This document shows positions 39,157-50,117 of a stretch of 64,000 nucleotides of DNA, piece after piece. Numbering within the stretch: position 1 is the first letter of the stretch; every line of letters starts with the position of its first letter. Source of the stretch: Caenorhabditis elegans (lineage: Eukaryota > Nematoda > Chromadorea > Rhabditida > Rhabditidae); contig NC_003284.9 of the NCBI RefSeq assembly GCF_000002985.6, positions 10,850,001 through 10,914,000 on the forward strand. Reading direction: 5' to 3'. The position numbers and the translations under genes were made by a program. The notes under the pieces are model-generated. The model did not search any database. It saw nothing but the letters and a program-made list of their open reading frames with translations, and was not told the origin of the DNA.

Positions 39157-40472
39157 TCAATATCTCTGTTGTGCATAGTCATTTCTTCTTGGTGAATCAT
39201 ATTGAACATGATGAACCCTTCCCGGATTTTGAAATACAACCTGCAAAATAGGGACTTAGGAACATGGCAATTCTTATTCATAATACCTCTCGATTTGAAT
39301 TGTACTGAACCTGCATCTGATATGATCTTCTGACTGCCCGACAAATGTAGCATGCTACAAGGGAAGAACAAGTGAGCAGAACAATAAAAAATGAAATGAT
39401 CATTAACCACCTGAAATTAGGATGCTATAAGTAGGCATTCAAAACACAAAAGTTGAAGAACTTACATCATAAATTTTGGATCGAATGGGATACAGACGAA
39501 CTTTTTACCCATATTGTTGCAATTGTCCATGAATACACATTCAGATTTATCGCAGTGAGAACGACCTAGAAATAATTCTACATAGTATCGCAGACTACCA
39601 TTTTTCAAAGTAGGGTTTAGATAGCAAGAAAAATGTTTTAATATTATTCAAATTATTTCTCGGAATTCAGTTAAAAATGTGTTCGCGTTGAGTTAAATTT
39701 TTATAGGGTTTCAACTTATTGTACCTGAACAAACATGCGGCAATGCTCGAATGTTTTCGAAATTTAAAATTAAAAGAAACACCAAAAATCATGATAAAAC
39801 TGGTTAAATCAATCTGAAACAAAAACTTGCTAAAATACCGTATTTCCTCTTTTAGCCTAGCATGCAAGACTAATTTTCAATTAATCTGTAGGGGTGCAAG
39901 CCTAATAGAGGCGGCAAGAATAACTTTCCGGTGCCCAACTGCTTTAGAAAATTAATCAAACCTTTACAAAAATGTGATGATGACGCCGTTTAAACAAAAA
40001 TACATACTTTTCAACTGTTTCAACCTATTTGAACGCTTTTATGTTTAGTTTATCCATTGAAATGACGAATTTGTTGAAATTTCCGCCGAAATTTTGGCAA
40101 AAAGTCAATGCAATACCAATAGAAAAAATACGGTAGCTATGATCTCAAATTACGCCTCGTTTTTGCTGCATTACGTTATTTTTTGTTACAACTTTTTATC
40201 TTATTTTTGTTTATTTCGTGTTTTGTTGAATTAAGAACATTTTCGGGCAATGAGTGTACATAATATTACCAACGTTGATCACCCATCGGCTGAAAATATA
40301 TTTTATTCAATGAAAACCACAAAATTAAAAACCAGCAGTAAAAGTTTAACTAAAAAAAACAATTTTCCAACTAAACTAAAATTATGGCAATTTAATACGT
40401 TCTTTAAAAAAACTCACAAGTTTCCATAGTGTCATGGCACACTACCTGATCCGTGTACATAGCGTTACCCAT
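39157..40472 (-). CDS. Small Cys-rich single-pass membrane protein, function unknown
   Basis: Four exons checked for phase: 40418-40472, 39466-39565, 39287-39410 and 39157-39240, giving 120 residues. Residues 1-50 have six Cys (C12, C19, C23, C28, C34, C43), suggesting a disulfide-bonded outer domain. Residues about 51-72 (WLMIISFFIVLLTCSSLVAC) form one transmembrane helix, followed by a basic stop-transfer CRAVRRS and a Tyr/Gln/Asn-rich tail ending DYAQQRY. No classical signal peptide is visible in this model, so either it inserts as a type III protein or an upstream exon is missing. The first intron (852 bases) contains a MITE at 39836-40135. I do not recognise the family. Confidence 0.65.
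39836..40135. mobile_element. MITE with TACCGTATTT terminal repeats
   Basis: Left end TACCGTATTTCCTCTTTTAG; right end reverse-complemented TACCGTATTTTTTCTATTGG. The inverted similarity runs about 33 bases and the whole is 300 bases. TA at both tips fits a Tc1/mariner-type target. The internal GCAAGCCTAATAGAGGCGGC text is typical of a common worm repeat (recall), and similar text recurs at 59390-59455. No coding frame. It lies inside the intron of the minus-strand gene 39157-40472. Confidence 0.65.
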
Positions 40473-41294
40473 TTTGGGACCAAAATCCTATAAATCGATT
40501 ATTTCAAAAAGTTCAACTGATGACCAAGAAAAGAGACAACGCCCAAAGTGTTGTATGAAAAAGAGAAAAGAAGAGAAAACAGTTGTCCTGAAAGAATGGG
40601 AGGTTGACCCGAATGGAAGACGAGAACTGTCTTGGTCATTCTCATTGATCAGCTAGCTGAATGTATATCACTGATCAGCTGTAGGAATGAAGATTATTTT
40701 AAAACAACATTCAAGAATCTATTACAAATCGGGGTTTGCAACAGAAAAACACCGCAGTTTATCCTAGATTTCCCCATAAAACTTACATTATTCGAAAGAA
40801 AACCATTGAATTAGGTAACATCAAAATACGTCACTTTTAACAAAAATATATATTCGATATGAAATTTCATTTCTAATTCATTTGATTCCCGTAACATTTT
40901 TTTTGTGATATTGAGATTGTCTAGAGGGAGGAAGTATTTTGGAAGATTTTGTTTACGTCTGTGTTTTTTTTACTCAACTCGATCAAAAACAGTTCACAAA
41001 ACTTGGAATGAGCTCAAATAAGTTTCATGGAACCGTTTAAAATATTATTATTCTGTAGTATTTTTGTAACTGGATATTTCTATTAATATCTTCTCTAACC
41101 AGTATTGTACGATGATGATTTCGGTTGAGCACACCAAAAAAGGGAAAAGAAAGAATATCCCAGGTGTTAACCACATGTTGCATTTGAAAATATCAAAAAT
41201 TTTAGGCAAATATATGTGACAGATGTGCTCGCCAGTTAACCCTAGTTCAATTCACTTTCATTCACTTCATCTGTCAAGTGTGCACTGTTCACAA
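40473..41294. other. Divergent upstream region
   Basis: About 820 bases between the diverging genes at 40472 (minus) and 41295 (plus). No gene seen. TTCACTTTCATTCACTTCAT just before 41270 is a small imperfect direct repeat close to the plus-strand start. Confidence 0.4.
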
Positions 41295-41707
41295 ATGCAG
41301 TCTAAAGTCTCTATCCTTATCGAGCGCGTCAATGTTATCGAGGAGCAACCTGTAAAGCTCCAGGAGTTCGATGACGATGTCTATCCAGGAATTGTCATAG
41401 CCGTTGAACAAACCAGCTTCTTTGCGTAAGTTTTACCAATTCATGAAAATTTTTGCATCATTTTTGAGTGGCAATAAGAACACATTTTTGAGTCAGTTTA
41501 ATATCAGAAAAATTTCTAAATACAAATATTCAAAACCAATGGCTCCATGTTTAACGTTTCAGGCGCTGCAAGAAGGTAATTGTCAACACAGTCGTCAGCA
41601 TGACCTGCGGTGTCTCCAACATTCCATACAGTTTCTTTGCCAGAACCAACCAAACTGCCGGACCAAAGCCTGCTTGCATCACTATCAACGACCTCCCGCC
41701 AGTTTAA
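41295..41707 (+). CDS. Small 91-residue protein, function unknown
   Basis: Two exons, 41295-41425 and 41563-41707, joined within an Ala codon (GC|G). The protein opens MQSKVSILIERVNV, has an acidic middle (QEFDDDVYPG), two similar short stretches (QTSFFARCKK and YSFFARTNQT), and ends DLPPV. There is no membrane segment or signal peptide. I do not recognise a family. The exon boundaries are good (GTAAGT donor, CGTTTCAG acceptor), and the frame is free of stops only when spliced this way. Confidence 0.55.
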
Positions 41708-42186
41708 ATGATTACGCACATAATTTTCCCCCTAATGTTAACTTGGAAAACTCTTGTGTTTAATGGGAAATGTACTTTTTCCCATTTCCCCTTAATTTCC
41801 TCACATCTGTGCAATATTCACAAGCAATAATCTACACTTTTTTCGATTTTTTTTTCTATTCTCTGGACAGTTAACAAAGAAAAAAATTTTGAAGCAAAGG
41901 TTCTGTTGATATTCTGAATTCATTTTGCATTTTCTCTTCTTGTTTGAAAAATAATAAATAAAAATTGAACTCCTAATTTTTATGAAAAATTCGGTTTTGA
42001 TCAAAGTTTCATAAATTCTGAAAACGTGATAAACACATCTACGCAGGTGCAGCCAGTTCTCCGCGAGCACGCACACATTATAATTACAGCGCTATGTTGT
42101 ATCCAAGCAACGGCGTAATCAAGAACGCGCCGCTTGACTTCTCGTGAGTGTGCATTCATTTGTGCTTGAAAGATTTCCAGTTCAAA

Positions 42187-43569
42187 ATGATGCAGTGCGA
42201 CGATGATGGTTCATCATGTCACATTGAAAAGGATCACGGATTTTTAGCCACTCTGGTTGAATCGTTCACCGCAGGTACAAAAAATACATCCCCCTAACGT
42301 TCAGATTGATGTATTACAAAAATTTTTGTAGGGACTCCATTTTCTGCGTTTCTCCTTGCTGGTGAAATTTGTTTTGTTATAACGCTTTTCGCATCAATAC
42401 CTAATACCAGAAAAGATTCTGTATTTTGTTTTCTAGCAACAATATTTGCTCCATTTCTGGTTAAAACAAGTGTAGAAGTGGCATACTTTATTTCAATTTA
42501 TTTTTACACTTCATCTTACACTTTTTGGAGCTGGATTCACGATTCCGTCGTTTCTTTTTGTTACTCCAGTTTCTTATTCAACTTTCAATATGGAATGGTG
42601 CTCTATTCCTGGCAGTCAATAATTGTAGCAGTGAAGAAAAGACCAGTAACGAAATCATATACACGGTTAGTTCAGCTTCGAAAACTCCTGCGAAATTTTT
42701 TACAGATGGCCATACATTCTCCTGTTTTTCATAACTCTCATTCAAGCAGCACTGTTTTGGCAAATAATGATTCTAGGGTTTATATCAATGCTGTTGATCC
42801 TGGTACTTGCTCCACTGACTATTACTGTGGTTTGCACAAAACACAGTTTCTAATGTTACCATTCATAATTCAGACTATCTTTTGCGCTTTCTGTTGCAAA
42901 TCTAACCCAACATCGGAGCATGAAGCAGTTCGAAATGCCAAGTGTATAATGCTTTGGAATATTCCCGGTTTACTACTCACAATGTCTGATGTTGCTGGAC
43001 AAATTTATTTGAGTAAGAAATCAAAATAATTTTTTTTTTAGATAACCTCTAATTATTTCAGCGGCGTATTCAAACTCTAACGCAATTCATCACAAAGAAT
43101 ATTTGTTCTCCATCTTGTATCCTGCAGCTACTGTATTAATAATGTTTATTACATTACCTGCTTTGAGGTAACTTGGAATAACAATTACAACAACTAAACA
43201 ATTTTTTATTGCAGAAAAGCAATTTTTCCTTGTTGTTTCACAACAGACAACGATAACAGCGATCGAATGTTTTTTGTTACAAGAGATAGCATTTCACAAG
43301 GCTCGGTGGGTTCACCAACTCCATCGGATCAGTCAAATATTAGTACAATTTCGAATCCGCCAATTGTCACTTACCCCAATAACTCAGTAGTTCCATATAA
43401 CCCTGTAACTCCGCTTTATCCATATTTCCCTATGCCTAATATGTATCCACAGGCATATCCGCAAGACTTCCAACACCAATACCAACCCCTTTTTGTACCA
43501 GTTCCGATGACGTTTTATAATCAGTCCCAGTTTCCCATGCGTCAAAATGAGATACCAGTAGTTCAATAA
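42187..43569 (+). CDS. Multi-pass membrane protein with Pro/Tyr/Gln-rich tail, receptor-like
   Basis: Six exons checked for phase: 42187-42274, 42332-42665, 42706-42829, 42874-43012, 43062-43167 and 43215-43569, giving 381 residues. Hydrophobic helices are clear in exon 2 (AFLLAGEICFVITLF, TIFAPFLVKTSV, YFISIYFYTSSYTF), exon 3 (WPYILLFFITLIQ, ILGFISMLLILVLAPLTI), exon 4 (IPGLLLTMSDVAG) and exon 5 (FSILYPAATVLIMFITLPAL). I count six or seven, so it may be a nematode serpentine receptor, but no family signature is recognised. The last about 100 residues are soluble and Pro/Tyr/Asn/Gln-rich (YPYFPMPNMYPQ). Introns 2 and 3 are only 40 and 44 bases; skipping their removal would give a soluble, wrong frame. 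A TTTCCAG acceptor 6 bases before the ATG could take a spliced leader. Confidence 0.7.
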
Positions 43570-43688
43570 TAAGTATTTTCTTTTGCGGAGTAATTGATTT
43601 ATGTCTGTGATTATGATGATTCAATTGATTTGGTGAAAAAATACGGTATATAAAATATAATGAATGAAATTTGAATACTGGTTGTTTA

Positions 43689-46325
43689 TTATTCAATGCT
43701 TTCCTCATCATCGGAAATTGGGATCATTGAACGATCCTGAACAATTCCAGTTGGTGTCTTTGTGAATTGACGGAGGGCATCTGGGTCAAGCTCCTCCATA
43801 GCCTCCAAAGTTTCCAAATGTGGAAGAACTGCTTCCCAGATACGATTTTCTCGGATCATTTCAAGCACAGCATCGATCTCAGGTTTCATATAGCGATCTT
43901 CGTTGAGCGGTCTGGAAAAAGTAGAATAATTATGTAAGTGTGTGCATTTTCACTCACGGTGCCACAGATCTAACAAGTTGGTAAATTTTGTGAAGAGGAG
44001 CTGTAGAAATCAACGGTTTGAGGAATTCAATTCCCTGGCATGCAGCTAGCAATTCCATGGCTAGAACAGCTTCAACATGCTCAACTACGGTAAGTGCTTT
44101 TCGGGCTGCAAATCCACCCATGCTTACGTGATCCTCCTATAAATAAAAAAGTGTGTTTCTTATTATTAAGTTGGGTTTTCACCTGGTTGCAGCTGGTTGG
44201 AATGCTATCGACCGAAGATGGATGACATAGTACCTTGTTTTCAGAAACTGAAACAAATGTGTTTGATTGAGTATGAAAATCGAGTTATTTGTCATAACAC
44301 GAACAACGTACCCAAACTTGCAGCACAAAGTTGAACAGTCATAAAGCCAGAGTTTAGACCACCGTCTGGAGTCAAGAAAGTTGGAAGTCCACTGAGCTCT
44401 TTGTTCACTAAACGTTCCAAACGGCGTTCGCTCATCTGAGCAAGCTCGGCAACGGCAATCGCCAAGAAATCAAGAGCCTTCGCTGGATACTCGCCGTGGA
44501 AGTTACCACCACTGATAATTTCCTCTCTGTCGGCAAATACTAATGGGTTATCGGTGGCAGAGTTCATCTCGGTGGTGATGATTTCACGAACAAATTCAAT
44601 GGTATCGTGTACAACTCCATGTACTTGTGGGACGCACCGGAGCGTATAAGCATCTTGAACCTTGGTGCAGTTACGATGAGATTCTAAAATAATAAGTTTT
44701 TAATTTCTTAGTTTGGTCACAAAAACCATTGCATACCTGCAATTTGAGATGGGTTAGCTTCTGAGTGAAGAAGGGCGCGTAAGCGTAAAGCAGAAAGATT
44801 TTGCCCACGATGAGGGCGGATTCTGTGAATATCTGGATCATAAGCCCTGGTAGTTCCTTTCAAAACATCGAGTGAAAGGGCGGCGATGACATCAGCTTGG
44901 CGAGCAATATTATGGGCTCTTTCGAGGGCTGAAATAGTCAAATATGTGCATTGCATTTTACTGCTTCTCTTACTATATGCTCCAAGTGCTGTCACCATTT
45001 GTGTTCCATTAATCAGTGCCAACCCTTCTTTAGGTCCCAGTTCAAGAGGTTCAAGGTTGTTCTTTTTCAGAACTACATCAGCCGGTTGCCAACCAGTGGT
45101 TGGGCTCCACATTTTTCCTTCTCCGAGGAGACCGAGCGCCAAATGTGCAAGTGGACACAAATCGCCAGAGCAACCTACAGTTCCCTGTTGTGGAACATAC
45201 GAAACGCAGAATGCTGAAACTTTTCAGTGAACACATTCAGTATTTTTTGTAAATTACCATTAAAAGCAGCAATCATTTTCTTGATATTCTCCACAGAAAT
45301 ACCACTATGTCCCTTTGCAAGAATGTTAATACGAAGAGCCAGTAACATGCGTGCACGGTTTGGAGCTAGTGGTTCTCCATAACCAGTTGCATGGGAACGG
45401 ATCAAATTGAGTTGAAGTTTCTTCAATTTCTCTGGAGGGATAGTGACATTTGAAAAAGTTCCAAATCCAGTGGTCACTCCGTAAACAGCTGAATAATGAA
45501 GACGGTAATTTTAAAATTGTAATGTATGTCTACCTCTATGTTCCGAAGCAATCTTTTCCAAGAAAGTTCTTGCTTTTCTGATACGGTCTTCCGATTCCAT
45601 GGACAATTGAATAGCACACTCTCCCTTTTCACATCTCACAAGATCTTCAGGCAATAAACTGTTTCCATCCAGAATGAGCAGTTTTGTGGGTGGGGCCAAC
45701 ACCATCGGAGCTAAAGAATCAGCAAACGAAACCCTGAAATCAAATTTAGTTTTACTCATATTCAAAATGTCTTTTTACTTTCTTCTCCGGTTGTCAATCT
45801 TTTCAATTTCAGCACGAGCATTGTCAATTTCTTCTTGCTTTTTAGCTTCCTTCGCATCCTCTGTTTCTTCAACGCTTGCAGCTGAGATTTTATTTAAATA
45901 TTATTAAATAACTTTTTGTTTTAAAACTACATACCGACAATGATGAAATCACTATCTTTCAGAACGTCGGAAACCAAATCTTCAGGGTCCAAAAGCGAGT
46001 TTCCAACAGTTCTACGTACTTCGAAGTAGTCATCAGCAAGTGGTAGCTTTGGACGGAGACGACGAAGTTTTTCGACCGACTTCTTGGCCACCTAAAAATT
46101 TAGTTGTTCTTACTAAAACTTAGAATTTGAACATTTCAGATCAACTGCAACCAAAAAAATCGACAACATGATGTATGGACTATTGAAATTTTCAGTCGAA
46201 TAGCATTGCGTGAGCAACAAGCAAGGGAACTCATGTCACTTTGAAATACTTACAGCGTGAATAGTATCATCAGGTTTGCATGGGACAACCACGCATTCGG
46301 TACCAATTTGGACTTGAAGACGCAT
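43689..46325 (-). CDS. haly-1: Histidine ammonia-lyase (histidase)
   Basis: Converts L-histidine to urocanate and ammonia, the first step of histidine breakdown; cytosolic homotetramer in the family. Start at 46325 ([12 protein letters not shown]), stop TAA at 43689-43691. An N-terminal PB1-like animal extension (exons 46254-46325 and 45936-46092) and a charged linker come first. Then follow family landmarks: [12 protein letters not shown] (with the catalytic Tyr), the MIO region [12 protein letters not shown] at 45164-45172, [26 protein letters not shown] and [16 protein letters not shown]. The MIO triad is Cys-Ser-Gly, not Ala-Ser-Gly. I recall that loss of haly-1 in C. elegans raises histidine and protects from zinc. 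AATAAA overlaps the stop region, and the gene converges on the membrane-protein gene that ends at 43569, 119 bases away. Confidence 0.93.
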
Positions 46326-48026
46326 CGCTTTGCAGGTGTTCAGAGACGTCTGCTAAACCACGAATGAGGTAAAGATGGGCGGGAACTGTTTGATCACGTC
46401 TTCACCTTCCTTCGTGACTGCACCTTTTTACGGCTGTCGACGGTCATCAAAACAGAATGGGTTCTGTCCCGAAGGGGTCGGCGGCGCGTTGTTATCACAT
46501 GGCTCTAGCAATCAGATCCAGCAATAAAATAAACGAGAAATTGGTTAGAATTGGAAGAAGGTGAGTATTGAAATCGAAGACGTCTTACAGTGACAGTAAT
46601 TAAAGCGCGTTTTTCAATTTCTTTGCCCTCGTGGATCAGTTTCATTGAACATTTGATTTTGATTATACATTTCAATGAAATGATGAAATAGAACATGATA
46701 CGGCAAACGAAAACAAAAAACGATTGAGACTGAATAGTGGTTTTTTGGTGGACTAAACAAAAAAATCACTAGTACAATGAACCTTCAAGTGATACTCTCC
46801 GAATATGTCATATTTCATCGTGATTTTATTGATACATTCCAATTTTTTTGTATCTTGGTTTTTTTAAAACTAAAACTAGTTAAATTATTTAAAGAAAACA
46901 AAACATTACAACATGTTTTAAACATTGTAAGTTTCCCAGAGAAGAAAACAACCAAGAAACAAGATGCTAAAGTCTGACTCTTAGCATTAAAGACTGATAG
47001 GGCATTTTAAGTGCTTAAAAGGTTTCCTGTAAAATGTCTTTGAAACACACTCAACTAGAACAAACACAAAATATTTGAATGTTATCTTAAAAATTATACA
47101 TGCCCCTTTACAACTATAGGAAATCAGTACCATACGGCACTTGCGCAAGAATCGACTTCTAGCAGTATATGAGCATTGTATGGTCTCAACCTATCTGTTG
47201 CTGTGATTAATTTTCGATTTATAAATTTTTGTGAATACTCTGGTTTCAGTTTTCTAGTAATACATATGAAAACATTAAAAAGCTACAAATAAAATCGTAA
47301 ATAGTTAAAACTTTTATTTTAAATAAGTGGCATTGTTTAAAAAAATTAAATCTCAAAAACCACCGTCATCCTTTTTATTGTGAGTAAGTTTAACAACTGA
47401 TCTTGTATTATTGGTTCTTTGTTTCTTTGATATTCATACCGACTTTACAGCTCTATAATTGATGCGGAAGAAAACGAGATAAAACATCAGACTAAGGTGC
47501 GGCATAGATCAGAATTGGGCACTAAACTTTTATGATACCTCAACTCGGCGACCAGGCAACCGGATTCCTCTCTTCACATTATCTTAATTTTATTACCACG
47601 TGGGAGATGAGACATGATTTCATCATCACACGGTCTCGATGCAGAAATGATCAAAGTTAGTCATCAGTCTATAGAATGTCGGACAAAGGTTTATTGGACA
47701 AAATGAGAAGACTGATTGTGTGAGCTACAAAGAAAGCAATGAAGAGAAGAACGTTCATAAGAGAACAATAAAATAAAAACGGGGAACGAAGTAAAAAAAA
47801 AACTAATAGCGTACTCGTTAAAAACATTAAAATCTACCAAACACTTTTAAGAAAGAAAGCAAAAAAACTGCTTTGCAATGACTAGGAATAATTGAAAATT
47901 CCAGTGACATTATTTACGTGAGAGATTGGATAGGTAAATGTTACAGTAAAATGGAAAATGAAATTGTAATTGAAAGTAACATTTTCATACCGGAGAAAAT
48001 TAAATTCAAAGTAAATGTGTACTTTT
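46326..48026. other. Region between suca-1 and haly-1
   Basis: Holds the haly-1 upstream region. A TGATAA GATA-type site (on the minus strand at about 46490) lies some 170 bases upstream of the haly-1 start and would fit intestinal expression. The remainder is AT-rich; I see no exon chain. Confidence 0.4.
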
Positions 48027-50106
48027 TTAGATGGAAAGCTCGAATTTGACATCGACGTTGGTGGCACGAGCGAGATCAACAATGTTGGAAAGCTTGACAA
48101 CCATCTTGGCGGCTTCGTCGAGGTTATCGCATGGAAGAATTCTGAGTTGGGAGGTGGCAATCAAAGCCTTGGCGTCTTCAACCTTTGTTCCTAAATAAAT
48201 AAAAATTATGTTTAAAAAAATAATTTGAGCAGTTTCCACAAACCTTGCAATCTGACAACAATTGGGATCTTGAGGTCCAACTCTCTGGCAGCTTGAATAA
48301 TTCCCTGAGCAATGACATCGCATCTCATGATTCCTCCAAAGATGTTCACCAAAATGGCTGAGACCTTGTCCTTGTCAGCGGTGATGATCTTGAAAGCTTC
48401 AGTGACTTGTTCAACGGTGGCACCACCTCCAACGTCGAGGAAGTTGGCTGGTTCTCCTCCGTGCAACTTGATAATGTCCATGGTGGCCATGGCGAGTCCA
48501 GCTCCGTTGACCATGCATCCGATGGTTCCATCAAGACGAATGTAGTTGAGGTTGGCAGCGGCGGCGCGGATCTAAACGATGGTTCATAAAAACTACGTTT
48601 GTACAAGTTTCAAATGTTTAACGACAAGTTTACATGTATAAAAGTTTCCAGCAATATTTGGTTACTGGCGTTAAAAAAATTAGCTTCAGATCTGCTCTTC
48701 AATATTTGAATAGCTGAATTTCACTTGCTAAGTTCAATTTGGCAATGAGTGTTTTTAATGTTATCCGAAAAGGGAAAATATGCACTATTGCTTTTATCTG
48801 CGCAATTCCTAAGGGAATTCCGTTTTCTCCGCCAGCCATTCAATTCAATTGAATACGACTCTTATTTTACCTCGAGCTCGTCCTCTTGCTTCTTATCCTT
48901 AAGATCGAAAAGCTTGGCTTGACGGAATTCTGCATTGGAGTCAAGAAGGAGCTTGCAGTCCATGCAGTAGACATCTCCGTTCACATCCTCGGCCATTGGG
49001 TTGATTTCGACAAGAGTAGCGTCGGATCCCTTGAACATCTGGTAGAGCTTCTCAATGATTTCAGAAGCTTGTTGTTCACAGTCCTTCTGAAAATTTAAAG
49101 TATTTTTGAATATAACCTGGGGCATATTTATATTTAGGTTTGCACTACGTGTTCATATAATCCAACGTTGAATAACGTACCGAGAATCCCATCTTAACGG
49201 CGATCTCGTGAGCAAGCTCTTTAGTGATTCCGACGTTGACATCAATTGGCATCTTCACGATGGCATCTGGATTGGTGGCGGCAACTTCTTCAATGTTAAC
49301 TCCTCCTTGGGAAGAAGCAATAACAATTGGTCCATTGGTATTTCTGTCAAGAGTTATGGAGAAGTAGTATTCACGGCGGGTGAACAGGCGTTTGCAAACC
49401 ATCACCTAAAACATTCATTTATATTTTTATCGGTTTAACTAAAAATGAATATATTAAATGTGATTTATCTTTTGTACGGCAGTGAAGTTTTTTTTTCAAT
49501 TCCTATTCATCTAATTTTTAGATATGGCTCATCTGCATTTTTTAGATTTTTTGCACAGTGTGTACGAATTCATCAAAACTTGTTTGTCTCGAAAAACAGC
49601 TGAGCTACAAGAATTAACTTGTATCGAATTGTGTAGCGTCTCACGACATTATCACTCAGCTTGAATTTTTTAGCTGTACCTCTTCACACTTCTTTCCACG
49701 ATGATCCGTTTGTTTGGTGATCAGGTTAGCTCCAATCATCATTCCAGCCTTTTGTTTCACCTCATCTGGGCTGAAATTAACATATTTGACAATTTAAACA
49801 TTTGAATGGAATGGCTACTTACGTGAAGACAATTTGTACTCCTCCCTGAAGTCCGGACGAGAACCTTCCTTTTCCACGTCCTCCAGCAAGAACTTGAGCC
49901 TTGACGACGTAATCCTTTCCACCGATTCTTTTAGCCTCACTGAAAGCGGTTTCGGCATCCTGAGCAACTCCGAATGGTGGCACCTTGATCTCATAATTCT
50001 GCAGAATCTTCATTCCGTGATGCTCATGGAGCATAAGTGTTCTGGCGGCCGGCGCCATGAATTTCTGTGAGGTGTTGAGGAGCGGCTGACTGATTCTTCC
50101 AATCAT
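48027..50106 (-). CDS. suca-1: Succinyl-CoA ligase beta subunit, ADP-forming, mitochondrial
   Basis: TCA-cycle enzyme subunit that binds nucleotide and succinate; with an alpha subunit it interconverts succinyl-CoA and succinate while making ATP. The start [16 protein letters not shown] has a Ser/Gln/Lys-rich, acid-free leader typical of mitochondrial import, and the mature part begins near [11 protein letters not shown]. The ATP-grasp region contains [22 protein letters not shown] and [13 protein letters not shown]. The C-terminal domain contains [28 protein letters not shown] and [10 protein letters not shown], and it ends VDVKFELSI. Six or so exons. On the minus strand TTTTTCAG lies 8 bases before the ATG, a likely trans-splice acceptor. 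ADP rather than GDP type is judged from overall resemblance to SUCLA2. Symbol by recall (F47B10.1). Confidence 0.93.
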
Positions 50107-50117
50107 TTTTTTTCCTG
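50107..50117 (-). promoter_or_regulatory. Likely spliced-leader acceptor of suca-1
   Basis: On the minus strand TTTTTCAG ends at 50115, 8 bases before the suca-1 ATG. There is no convincing donor close upstream, which is the usual picture of a trans-splice site in nematodes. Confidence 0.55.

Noticed and set aside
41404-41763. 119-codon frame across the intron of the 91-residue gene
   Set aside because: It reads through clear GTAAGT and TTTCAG splice sites in a different frame from the coherent two-exon model.
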